From: Protofrankia sp. CiP1_Cm_nod1
GTDB taxonomy: Bacteria > Actinomycetota > Actinomycetes > Frankiales > Frankiaceae
Direction: 5' to 3'
NCBI RefSeq assembly: GCF_920888515.1
Contig: NZ_CAKKTM010000195.1
Coordinates: 1-38,934, forward strand
Length of the DNA: 38,934 nt
Position 1 is the stretch's first letter. Each line of letters opens with the position of its first letter. A program made the translations under genes and the position numbers. The notes beneath the pieces were generated by a model. That model worked only from the letters and a program-made list of their open reading frames with translations, searched no databases and had not been told where the DNA came from. Positions 24,381-31,215 of this stretch are shown piece by piece.

Positions 24381-24731
24381 GGACACTCCTGAAGCGGATT
24401 GTTGCGGAGCGGAAATCAGCGGTGCCGCCTTGCGACGGACGTCGACCGGTACGCGCGCGGACGGAATGCGGACACGGAAATCGCCGGCCCGCGGCCCACG
24501 GCGTGGTGACTGGTGATATGGGGTGTGTACGCAGGTGGCTCAGGGACAGAGCGCACTTGCCTGCCGGACGAGGTCGACGTCCAGACGGCGCATCAGAATT
24601 ACGGCTCCCGCGGGCACGTCGGGAGACTACCGTGGCTATTCGGGGCAGGGCCAGAGACAATTGACGCCGCCAGCCGGGGGCTGTTGACTTAACGGCCCGG
24701 TACCGCCAGGAATAGGAACGGAGAACCGAAT
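24381..24731. other. Divergent intergenic region of the transporter operon and the IS4-like gene
   Basis: This 351-bp region holds the minus-strand leader peptide (24540-24593), its 160-nt downstream leader with short GC-rich dyads, and presumably two divergent promoters. On the plus strand TTGACT at 24685 could be a -35 box for the gene at 24732, but I see no convincing -10 at proper spacing. GGAGAA at 24720-24725 is the likely ribosome site of the 24732 gene. Confidence 0.5.
24540..24593 (-). CDS. 17-residue sulfur-type leader peptide
   Basis: ATG at 24593 encodes MRRLDVDLVRQASALCP followed by TGA. This sequence matches the short conserved leader peptides known in front of actinobacterial sulfur-assimilation and sulfur-transport operons: basic start, DVDLVRQASALC core, Cys near the end. 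A GGGAG ribosome site lies about 9 nt upstream. The peptide ends 160 nt before the binding-lipoprotein gene on the same strand. Ribosome stalling at the terminal Cys when cysteine is scarce would control transcription or translation of the downstream genes. A CCACGCCGTGG dyad lies between the peptide and the lipoprotein gene and could be part of the switch. Too short for ordinary gene finders. Confidence 0.85.
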   Translation of the reverse strand: MRRLDVDLVRQASALCP

Positions 24732-26012
24732 ATGGAGCTGAGCGGCACGACGGGCCCCGACGTGGGTGACTCGCTTGCCGACCGCATCGCCGTCGCCATG
24801 CTCACCAGGGCTTTTCCCGCCGACGTCGTCGACGCCGTGCTCGCCGACACCGGCCGGATCCAGATGCGTACCCGGCTGCTGCCGTCCCGGGTGGTGGTGT
24901 ACTTCGTGCTGGCGCTGTGCCTGTTTCCCGGTCTTAAGTACGAGCGGGTGGCGCGGCTGCTGGCCCAGGGGCTGATCTGGAGCCTGGGTCGGCCGACCAC
25001 CTGCCCGGTGCCCACGGCCGCCGCGCTGTCACGGGCCCGGGCCAGGCTCGGCGCCGAGCCGCTGGAAGCGCTCTTTCGTGCCACGGCCGCACGGGTGGGT
25101 GGTCCGCCCACCTACCGGGGGCTGCGCGTGCTGTCCCTGGACACGCTGCGTATCGAGACGCCGGACTCCGAGGAGAACCTGGCCGCCTTCGGCCGCGACC
25201 CGGCCACCGGCGAGGGCCCGCCGTGCCTGCGGGTCGCGGCCCTCGCCGACGAGACGACCCGGGCCGTCGTCGACGCCCGGCTGGGCCCGGACGCAGGCGC
25301 CCGGGCCGTGCTGACCTGGCCGCTGCTGCGGGCCCTGACCGGGCACGACCTGCTGCTCGCCGACTTCGGCACGCTCGGCGTCCGGGCCTGGTGCGTGGCC
25401 CGCGAGCACGGCGCGGAACTGTTGTGGGCCGCGCCCGCCGACACCGCGCTGACCCCCCACGCCATGCTGCCCGACGGCTCGTACCGCTGCGTGCTCGACG
25501 GCGCCGGCGACTGCCCGCAGGACGAGGACGAGACGGGCGTCGCGGTGCCCGTCCGGGTCGTGGAGGGCGCCATCGCGGGTCGGCCGGTCCGCTTGGTCAC
25601 CAGCCTGCTCGACCCGGTGCGCGCCCCCGCGGCCGAACTCGTCGAGCTGTACGCGAGGCGCTGGCGGTTCCGCGAGGCGCTGGCCGGCCTGGCCGGTCTG
25701 GCCACGCCGGGCTCTGCCCACGCCCGGCCCGCCGTCACGGCCGCGTCCGCCCTGCCCGCTGCCGGGGCTGGCGGCGGACCCGGGCGGCCCGAGCCGGTGC
25801 CGGTGCCGGTGCTGCGGTCCCGCTCGGCGAGCGGGGTCCGCCAGGAGGTGTGGGGCTACCTGCTCGTCCACCAGGCGATCACCGTGCTGCTGCGCGGGGA
25901 CCTGCCGGGCCGCCGTGACACCACCGCCACGGTGGGCAGGGAGGCCGCCGGGGCCGTGCCCCGCTTCGCCACCCATGGCCCCGGCCCGCGGCCGGTCCGC
26001 CGGATCGTCTGA
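24732..26012 (+). CDS. Degenerate IS4-family transposase-like protein
   Basis: 426 residues. The N-terminal third (DRIAVAMLTRAFP...RTRLLPSRVVVYFVLALCLFP) is the IS4 transposase N-terminal domain. The DDE core follows: first Asp D137 (LSLDTLRIETPD), second Asp D211 (LLADFG, where active enzymes usually have DRG). In the Y-x2-R-x3-E-x6-K signature, Y307 and R310 are kept, but residue 314 is Arg with Glu shifted to 315, and the Lys is absent. RSRSASGVRQEVWGYLLVHQAI is the usual C-terminal block, preceded by an Ala/Gly/Pro-rich stretch. It is full length without frameshifts but lacks canonical catalysis. I see no terminal inverted repeats. It is either a decayed insertion or a domesticated DNA-binding protein. 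Confidence 0.75.
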   Translation: MELSGTTGPDVGDSLADRIAVAMLTRAFPADVVDAVLADTGRIQMRTRLLPSRVVVYFVLALCLFPGLKYERVARLLAQGLIWSLGRPTTCPVPTAAALSRARARLGAEPLEALFRATAARVGGPPTYRGLRVLSLDTLRIETPDSEENLAAFGRDPATGEGPPCLRVAALADETTRAVVDARLGPDAGARAVLTWPLLRALTGHDLLLADFGTLGVRAWCVAREHGAELLWAAPADTALTPHAMLPDGSYRCVLDGAGDCPQDEDETGVAVPVRVVEGAIAGRPVRLVTSLLDPVRAPAAELVELYARRWRFREALAGLAGLATPGSAHARPAVTAASALPAAGAGGGPGRPEPVPVPVLRSRSASGVRQEVWGYLLVHQAITVLLRGDLPGRRDTTATVGREAAGAVPRFATHGPGPRPVRRIV

Positions 26013-26039
26013 CGTCCGGCGTGCGTCCTGCCTGTCTCG

Positions 26040-26129
26040 CCTGGACTTTTCGCCCTGCCTGGACTTTTCGCCCCGCCCGGACTTTCCGTCCAGCCTGGAC
26101 TTTCCGTTCCGCTCGAACCTTTCACCCTG
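26040..26129. repeat. 18-bp tandem repeat
   Basis: Four clear 18-bp units (26040, 26058, 26076, 26094) with consensus CCTGGACTTTTCGCCCTG, and a fifth diverged unit to 26129. The array starts 27 bp after the IS4-like gene and lies between convergent genes. The unit is a multiple of three and open in several frames, but no gene covers it convincingly. Confidence 0.85.
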
Positions 26130-26214
26130 CGGTGGAGGATCGCTGGAACTCGGTTGGAGCCAGCCGCGCGGACCGGCGCCCACCGCCGCCGGGCGGCTGC
26201 CAGCCGTCGGTCGG

Positions 26215-27729
26215 TCAGCCCTCCGGCACCGCCGCCGGCTTCGGCTTCGGCGGCCAGGGCAACAGCAGTGTGATCAGTACGCAGCCCACCAGGATCGCCG
26301 CGGAGGTGATGAAGGCCAGGTCATAGCCGGAGGTGAGAGCCGCGCCACTCGGATGCGGCCCGGAGCCGTCGGGACGGGAGCTGGTGTGCGCGGCGGCCAG
26401 CGAGGTCAGCACCACCAGGCCGAACGAACCGCCCACCTGCCGGGCCGCGTTGGCCAGACCGGAGGCGACGCCCGCGTCCTGCGGCTGCACGCCTGCCATG
26501 GCCGTCACGGCGACCGGGGTCAGCGCGACACCGATACCGAGGAAGACCAGCACACCCGGGCCGATCACGCCCAGCGCCACGAGCGTGTCCGTCCGCAGCG
26601 CGGCCTGCCAGCCGAAGCCCGCCGCCGAGATCAGCAGCCCCGCCGAGATCAGCACCGGCGGCCGGCGGCCGGCGGCCAGCAGGCGTGCCGCCGTCCGCGC
26701 GCCGACGACCGTGGCCACCGCGTGCGGCACGAAGACCAGCCCCGCCTCCACCGGGCTGTAGCCGCGGACGTTCTGCAGGTAGAGCGAGACGAAGTAGAGC
26801 AGCCCGAAGAACCCGGCGCCCAGCAGGAACATCACCACGTTCGCCCCGCTGCGCAGGGCCGACCGCAGCAGCCGCAGCGGCAGCAGGGGCACCGTCGCCA
26901 ACCACTGCTCCACCACGACGAACAGCGCGAGCAGCAGCGCTCCGACGACGATCGGCAGCCAGCTTCCCACCGGGCTCCAGCCGTCCTTGCCCGCCTGGAC
27001 GATGCCGTACGCGACCGCGGTGAGCCCGGCGGAGACCGTGACGGCGCCCGGGACGTCCAGGCTGCGCCCGCCCAGCCCCGGCAGGTCGGCCAGCCACCGC
27101 AGCGAGCCGGCCACGACGGCGACCCCCACCGGGAGGTTGACCAGCAGGATCCACCGCCAACCGAGGTAGTCCGTGAGCAGGCCGCCGAGGATCGCCCCCG
27201 CGGCGCCGCCGACCGCGCCGACCATGGTCCACGCGGCGATCGCCCGGGCGCGCCGGGCGCCCTCGGGGAAGGTCGTGGTCAGGATGGTCAGCGTGCAGGG
27301 GGCCAGGATCGCCGCGCCCAGGCCCTGTAGCGCCCGCGCCGTGACCAGGACCCCGGCCGAGGGTGCGGCGCCGCCCAGCACGCTGGCCACGGTGAACAGG
27401 GCGACACCCGCGACGAAGACACGCTTGCGGCCGTACAGGTCGGCGGCCCGCCCGCCGAGCAGCATGAAGCCGGCGAAGGTCAGGGTGTAGGCGTTGACGA
27501 CCCACGGCAGGTCGGCGGTGGAGAAGCCGAGCGCGTCGTGGATCGACGGCAGCGCCACGTTCACGATGGACACGTCGAGTACGACCATGAACTGGCCCAG
27601 GCAGGCCAGCGCCGTGATCACGCCGTCGGGCGCGCGGCGCGGCAGCGGGACGGATGTGGGCGCGGGCGTCGGGGCAGGGGCCGCGGGCTCGGGGAGGGCG
27701 GCCCGGTCCAGGCCGCGCTCCACGCTCAT
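26215..27729 (-). CDS. MFS drug-efflux transporter, DHA2/EmrB family
   Basis: 504 residues with about 14 predicted membrane helices, the DHA2 layout. Motifs: QFMVVLDVSIVNVALPSI in helix 1, GGRAADLYGRKRVF (motif A) after helix 2, and ALQGLGAAILAPCTL (motif B region). It likely exports hydrophobic drugs or antibiotics by proton antiport. The start ATG 27729 overlaps the stop of the MarR gene (ATGA), so the two form an operon. Regulation is probably by that MarR protein through the dyad at 28227-28244. A Pro/Ala-rich cytoplasmic tail precedes helix 1. Confidence 0.95.
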   Translation of the reverse strand: MSVERGLDRAALPEPAAPAPTPAPTSVPLPRRAPDGVITALACLGQFMVVLDVSIVNVALPSIHDALGFSTADLPWVVNAYTLTFAGFMLLGGRAADLYGRKRVFVAGVALFTVASVLGGAAPSAGVLVTARALQGLGAAILAPCTLTILTTTFPEGARRARAIAAWTMVGAVGGAAGAILGGLLTDYLGWRWILLVNLPVGVAVVAGSLRWLADLPGLGGRSLDVPGAVTVSAGLTAVAYGIVQAGKDGWSPVGSWLPIVVGALLLALFVVVEQWLATVPLLPLRLLRSALRSGANVVMFLLGAGFFGLLYFVSLYLQNVRGYSPVEAGLVFVPHAVATVVGARTAARLLAAGRRPPVLISAGLLISAAGFGWQAALRTDTLVALGVIGPGVLVFLGIGVALTPVAVTAMAGVQPQDAGVASGLANAARQVGGSFGLVVLTSLAAAHTSSRPDGSGPHPSGAALTSGYDLAFITSAAILVGCVLITLLLPWPPKPKPAAVPEG

Positions 27730-28208
27730 CAGGCGCCTGTCCGGTGCGCCCGGGCGTCGATGCTCTCGGCGAGGCTCACCAGGCTCGCGGTCAGCCGGTG
27801 CACGTCCTCGGCTGCCCAGCCCGCGACGAGTTCCGCCAGTGCCCGGGACCGGGCCGCCCACAGCCGTTCGAGCACCTCGCGGCCCTGCTCGGTGACCTCC
27901 AGCAGTTGGGCGCGATGGTCCAGCGGGTCCGGCAGCCGCAGGATCAGCCCCGCGCTCGCCAGCCGTTGTGTCTGCGGGCTGAGCGAGGAGCGGTCCACCC
28001 CCAGCCGCTCGGCGATCGTGGACAGTCGCACCGGCTGCCAGCGGTCGATCTGTGTCAGCAGCGTGTAGTCGCCCGCGGGAAGGGTCAGCCCCGCCTCGGC
28101 GGCGATGCGGCGCTTGGTAGCCGGCGACAACAGCCAGCACCCGGCGGTGTTGAGCGCCACCGCCGCGCCAGCGATGGCCTGATCGGTCTGAGGAGCCGTA
28201 CTGGTCAT
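27729..28208 (-). CDS. MarR-family transcriptional regulator
   Basis: 159 residues. Winged helix-turn-helix at about 45-110 (LSTIAERLGVDRSSLSPQTQRLASAGLILRL), with the wing DPLDHRAQLLEVTEQGREVL. Helices at both ends form the dimer interface. MarR proteins next to efflux pumps usually repress the operon until a phenolic or drug ligand binds. Upstream lies an inverted repeat at 28227-28244, 19 bp before the start, a good operator position. It is the first gene of the MarR-MFS operon. Confidence 0.95.
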   Translation of the reverse strand: MTSTAPQTDQAIAGAAVALNTAGCWLLSPATKRRIAAEAGLTLPAGDYTLLTQIDRWQPVRLSTIAERLGVDRSSLSPQTQRLASAGLILRLPDPLDHRAQLLEVTEQGREVLERLWAARSRALAELVAGWAAEDVHRLTASLVSLAESIDARAHRTGA

Positions 28209-28226
28209 ACGGCCACGCTATCTCGA

Positions 28227-28244
28227 TTGGTTGGGTAAAACCAA
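28227..28244 (-). promoter_or_regulatory. Dyad operator upstream of marR
   Basis: TTGGTT and AACCAA arms flank a 6-bp AT-richer spacer in a GC-rich region. The position is just before the MarR gene, where MarR dimers normally bind their own promoter. Confidence 0.65.
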
Positions 28245-28319
28245 CTGAGAGATCGGACATGGCCTCAAGACGGCTTTCTCCAGCGCCGTGTCGGCTTCAG
28301 CCAATAGTTGATCTCTCTT

Positions 28320-28361
28320 GGAGACCGGAGACCGGAGACCGGAGAGCGGAGACCGGCGACC
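28320..28361. repeat. 7-bp tandem repeat GGAGACC
   Basis: Six 7-bp units (GGAGACC with two single-base variants) in the gap between the marR promoter and the 3' end of the RpiB-like gene. No coding role seen. Confidence 0.85.
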
Positions 28362-28467
28362 CGGTGCCGCCTGCCCGAATGCCAGTCCGATGGCGAACAG
28401 CGGCAGCTGGGGCCCGCCGTCGGTGAAACTTCCCGGCCGGTAGGCCCCGTGCTACCGGGGCGCGTGG

Positions 28468-28890
28468 TCAGCCGTCGATGTCTCGCAGGCCCTGGATCAC
28501 GGGTAGTTCCTCGGGGTCGGGCTCGGTCTGCTCCAGGAAGGCGCGTACACACTCGACGGCGACGTCGGGGGCCAGGCGTTTGAGACTCAGGGCCAGGACG
28601 TTGGCATCGTTCCACAGCCGCGCGCCGCGGGCCGTCCACGCGTCGGCGGCCGTGGCGGCCCGCACGCCACGTACCTTGTTGGCCGCTATCGCGGTGCCGG
28701 TGCCCGTCCAGCACATCAGCACCCCGTAGTCGACTTCGCCAGCGACGACCGCTTCGGCTACGGTACGTGACATATCGGTCCACACCGTGGACTCGCTCGG
28801 GAACACCAGCTCATGTTCGGTGCGGATGAACTCGCGCACGGCGTGGACGCACTCGTTCTCGCTGTCGGCCGCGAACCCGATCCGTGTCAT
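28468..28890 (-). CDS. RpiB/LacA/LacB-family sugar-phosphate isomerase-like protein
   Basis: 140 residues. The core GVLMCWTGTGTAIAANKVRGVRAA aligns with the RpiB phosphate/substrate loop (ICGTGIGMSIAANK), keeping the catalytic cysteine (C60) and AANK. WNDANVLALSLKRL matches the HNDANVL segment. It departs from true RpiB in having AADSENE where the family has DHAG, and Trp after the catalytic Cys. So it probably isomerises an unusual aldose/ketose phosphate rather than ribose 5-phosphate. It stands alone, transcribed toward marR, with broken genes on its other side. Confidence 0.85.
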   Translation of the reverse strand: MTRIGFAADSENECVHAVREFIRTEHELVFPSESTVWTDMSRTVAEAVVAGEVDYGVLMCWTGTGTAIAANKVRGVRAATAADAWTARGARLWNDANVLALSLKRLAPDVAVECVRAFLEQTEPDPEELPVIQGLRDIDG

Positions 28891-29080
28891 CGCCTTGTCC
28901 TCCAGCCGCCTCGTCCTCCAGCCCCATCGCCGACCGACGTATCATCGACGACCTCTTCCCCGTCTTCAACGTCCCTTTCCCGGCGTCCTTCGACGTTCCG
29001 TTCCAGGTCGAAACGGCATGCCGACGCGCCGCCGTCCGCTTCCTCGACCGTGACCCGATGGATGGCCCGCGGACGAGCCG

Positions 29081-29129
29081 CTCGCGCCACGCAACAGGCG
29101 TTCCTCGCCGACGTGCTCTCCGTGACTCC
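29081..29129 (+). pseudogene. Fragment of the vapC gene at 7419
   Basis: 49 bp matching 7573-7621 at 47 of 49 positions. In the matching frame it encodes ATQQAFLADVLSVTP, against AAQQAFLTDVLSVTP in the intact toxin. Similarity weakens just upstream, with a one-base deletion, and stops sharply at 29130. No start, stop or flanking PIN sequence is present. Confidence 0.85.
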
Positions 29130-29282
29130 TGCCGATACATCGGCACCGAACACATCCTGCTCGCCCTGCTGGAGCGGGAGGACGGCGACGGTGCGCTGTC
29201 CGGGCTCGGCGTCGACAGGGCCGCCGTGGAGACACAGCTCGCCACCGCCCTCGCCGCGATCGTCGCCGGCAGGAAGGCATGA
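29130..29282 (+). pseudogene. Clp N-terminal-domain remnant
   Basis: The frame reads RYIGTEHILLALLEREDGDG, then LGVDRAAVETQLATALAAI and a stop at 29282. The YIGTEHILLALL block is the hallmark of the second half of a ClpC/ClpA N-domain repeat (compare NYIGTEHILLGLI in ClpC). The first helices that should precede it are missing and replaced by the VapC fragment. So this is a truncated Clp-N protein, originally perhaps a small stand-alone Clp-N gene. Confidence 0.75.
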
Positions 29283-29345
29283 CCGCGGCGGCATACCGGC
29301 ATACCGGCATACCGGCGCGCCGGTCCTGCCAGGGCTTCACGCGGG

Positions 29346-29395
29346 AACGGCCGGTTGGCGCGCGATGTGGACAGCCGCGCGCCAACCGGCCTGTT
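29346..29395. terminator. Long GC-rich hairpin with perfect 16-bp arms
   Basis: GGCCGGTTGGCGCGCG (29349-29364) and its exact complement (29376-29391) flank an 11-nt loop; AAC/GTT extend the stem past a one-base bulge. It lies 55 bp beyond the 3' end of the minus-strand lipoprotein gene and after the Clp-N remnant, so it probably terminates transcription from one or both sides. It could also be a mobile-element scar. Confidence 0.6.
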
Positions 29396-29450
29396 CAACT
29401 GGATTCGGGGCGCACACGCGTATGCGGGTCACGCGCCCCGGTGGGGGTCG

Positions 29451-30052
29451 TCAGTCGGCTCCGGGGACGGTGACGTTCTTCTCGTTGAAGCCGAAACCAT
29501 CCTGGGTGGCCTGCTGGCGGAGCGCGTCGAAGGAGCTCTGGCTGGCGTTGACGTCAGCCTCGGTCGCGCTGCCGTTCTTGAGCTTGTCGACGAGAGCCGT
29601 GAAATTGTTGCTGATCGACTGTACGGCGTTGCACAGCGTCGGATTGGCCACCGCGAACCCCTTGGCGACCTTGAGCTCGTGGGCGGTGAACAGACCGGCC
29701 ACCGCCGCCTTGGCGAGCGTGCGCCCCCGGTTGTCCGCGTTCGCTCTGAACTTCCCCTCCCGTGCCGGCTTGTAGATGTACCGATGGAAGGCACCCAGCC
29801 CCAGGCCGGCGTGCAGCGCGAAACGGGTCTTGGCCAGCGGCCTGCTGTTCTCGCCGCTCGGACAGGTGCCTTCGTAGGGGGTTTCGGCGGCTGCCGGCTC
29901 GGACGCGGCGGCGGCTGGTGCCGCGCTCCCGCCGCCGGTCGTCCTGGAACCGCACGCACCGACAAGTACGACGGAGAGCAGTACCGCCAGCAGGACTGCC
30001 CCGCATTGTGTCGCACGGGTAACTGGGCTTTACGTGATACCGGAACCATCAT
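29451..30052 (-). pseudogene. Lipoprotein gene with a frameshift near its start
   Basis: The long frame ends at 29451 and reads upstream through FALHAGLGLGAFHRYIYKPA and a Cys-containing linker to a perfect lipoprotein signal core, VLLAVLLSVVLVGAC-GS. That frame has no ATG, GTG or TTG before its upstream TAA. A start (ATG 30052 or 30049, MVPVSRKAQLPVRHNAG) exists in the neighbouring frame. Adding one base to the C4 run at 29999-30002 joins them into one protein of about 200 residues with a normal N-region, hydrophobic core and lipobox. The mature domain is unknown to me, probably helical. It is either a genuine frameshift or a homopolymer sequencing error. The C-terminal 83 residues could still be made from GTG 29702. 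Confidence 0.75.
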
Positions 30053-30403
30053 CACCTGACCTCGCACAGAGTTCGGCCTCGTCGACAGCCTGGGTGTTCG
30101 TCATTGCCGACGGCTTACCGCGTCGTGAGTCGCGACGGGGACGGCTCGCTTACCGGGCCCCGCGGAAATGCCCGCGGGAATGATGGTGCCCAGGGAGCAG
30201 CCGGGCGGAACACGAACCTGCCCGCCGGCTCTGCCAGCCGTCCCGCCGGCTGTTTTGCCGATTGCCCTTTTGGTTGTCCTTGTGGCCACCCTGACGGCTT
30301 GACTGTCTTTTAGCTGACCTGGCGGGATTGCTGTTCCCGGCGGGTTGGCTGTTCCTGGCGGGGGGCCGGGCGGGTCGTACGGCGCTGGTGGTGACGGTGG
30401 CGC
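30053..30403. other. Intergenic region with tandem repeats
   Basis: No gene is visible in these 351 bp. The right end (30319-30372) is a near-perfect 18-bp repeat; the middle contains looser T-rich repeats (TTTTGCCGATTGCCC..TTTTGGTTGTCC). The lipoprotein promoter should lie near 30060-30120. Confidence 0.5.
30319..30372. repeat. 18-bp tandem repeat downstream of tetR
   Basis: Units at 30319, 30337 and a partial one at 30355 share the pattern CYGGCGGGnTTGGCTGTTC. They lie just beyond the 3' end of the TetR gene, outside any coding region. Confidence 0.75.
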
Positions 30404-31045
30404 TCAGGCGCGACCGCGGATGCGGTCCGTGAGCCGCTCGTACTGCTCGGAGTCGTTCAGGGCGGCCATGACGATCTGGTGGCAGGTGCGTTCGCACAGG
30501 TTGACGAGGTCGGCCCGGTCCATGGCCGGCTGGTCGAGCCAGGTGAGGACGACCTCCTCCATGTATGCCAGCCAGCCGGCCACGGCCATGGTGAGGGCGG
30601 GGGTGGCCGGCGCGCCCGCGGTGGTGAGGCCCTCGGTCAGCCAGCCCGTCAGGGTGGCGCGGGTCGAGCGGTGCAGGGTGCGCATGTCGCTGCCGCCGTC
30701 GAGCCGGGTGATGGCCAGGTAGACGTCGGGGTGGCGGCAGACGTACTCGACGAAGGTCTCGACCCCGGCGCGCAGCTGCTCGCCGGGAGCCAGGGACGGG
30801 TCGGGGCGCAGGTGGTCGAGGAGCTCCTCGGCGGCTGCCCGCAGGACGGCGTGCCGGAACCCGCGCTGCGAGCCGAAGTAGTGGAACAGCAGCCCGGGGG
30901 AGACGCCCGCCTCGGCGGCCACGCTCTCGACGCGGACGTCGTCGATCGTCCCTCGTTCCAGGACGTGGCGGGCGGCGGCCAGCAGTTGGCCGCGGCGGTC
31001 GGCGGGCAGGAGCCGGGTGCCGCGCACGCCGGTAGGACGAACCAT
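30404..31045 (-). CDS. TetR-family transcriptional regulator
   Basis: 213 residues. The N-terminal helix-turn-helix (about 18-62: RGQLLAAARHVLERGTIDDVRVESVAAEAGVSPGLLFHYFGSQRGF) is classic TetR; the remainder is a helical ligand/dimer domain containing VETFVEYVCRHPDVYLAI. Start ATG 31045. The promoter region upstream is packed with TCAACAG half-sites (31069-31125), probably its own operators. The PF10118-reductase operon now starts 2.1 kb away beyond an IS607-type element; before that insertion it would have been the natural divergent target. Confidence 0.94.
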   Translation of the reverse strand: MVRPTGVRGTRLLPADRRGQLLAAARHVLERGTIDDVRVESVAAEAGVSPGLLFHYFGSQRGFRHAVLRAAAEELLDHLRPDPSLAPGEQLRAGVETFVEYVCRHPDVYLAITRLDGGSDMRTLHRSTRATLTGWLTEGLTTAGAPATPALTMAVAGWLAYMEEVVLTWLDQPAMDRADLVNLCERTCHQIVMAALNDSEQYERLTDRIRGRA

Positions 31046-31068
31046 GTGCCCATCTTATTAACCAAAAC

Positions 31069-31125
31069 TCAACAGAACTATTGACTCCAGCTCAACAGGG
31101 CCTACTGTTGACTAATCCTCAACAA
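31069..31125. promoter_or_regulatory. TCAACAG operator cluster of the TetR gene
   Basis: TCAACAG occurs at 31069 and 31092, and TCAACAA at 31119. CTGTTGA at 31105 forms a perfect dyad with the 31092 copy (6-bp spacer), and CTATTGA at 31078 an imperfect one with the first. These lie 24-80 bp upstream of the TetR start, in an unusually AT-rich stretch that also holds its promoter. Confidence 0.7.
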
Positions 31126-31215
31126 TGGTGCGTCACTGTCCTGGGCCGGGGCCGCACCCCGCGTCTTCTTCCGCCCTCGCCACGTGATGGAGGAGCGCTC
31201 CGATGCCGTTGCGAG

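Larger units (their letters stand above)
28891..29450. other. Gene-remnant region without an intact gene
   Basis: This 560-bp stretch holds no complete gene. Left to right: about 190 bp of low-information sequence, a 49-bp VapC gene fragment (29081-29129), a Clp N-domain remnant (29130-29282), three 8-bp GGCATACC repeats (29290-29313), and a perfect hairpin (29346-29395). The frame from ATG 28884 stays open to 29282, but its first 80 residues resemble nothing I recognise and its start overlaps the divergent RpiB-like start codon. Confidence 0.6.

Noticed and set aside
26040-26129. CRISPR array
   Set aside because: The 18-bp units are directly adjacent without spacers, and no cas genes are present.
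28884-29282. A complete 132-residue Clp-N-like gene
   Set aside because: Start overlaps the divergent isomerase start codon, first 80 residues match nothing, and the VapC fragment replaces the first half of the domain.
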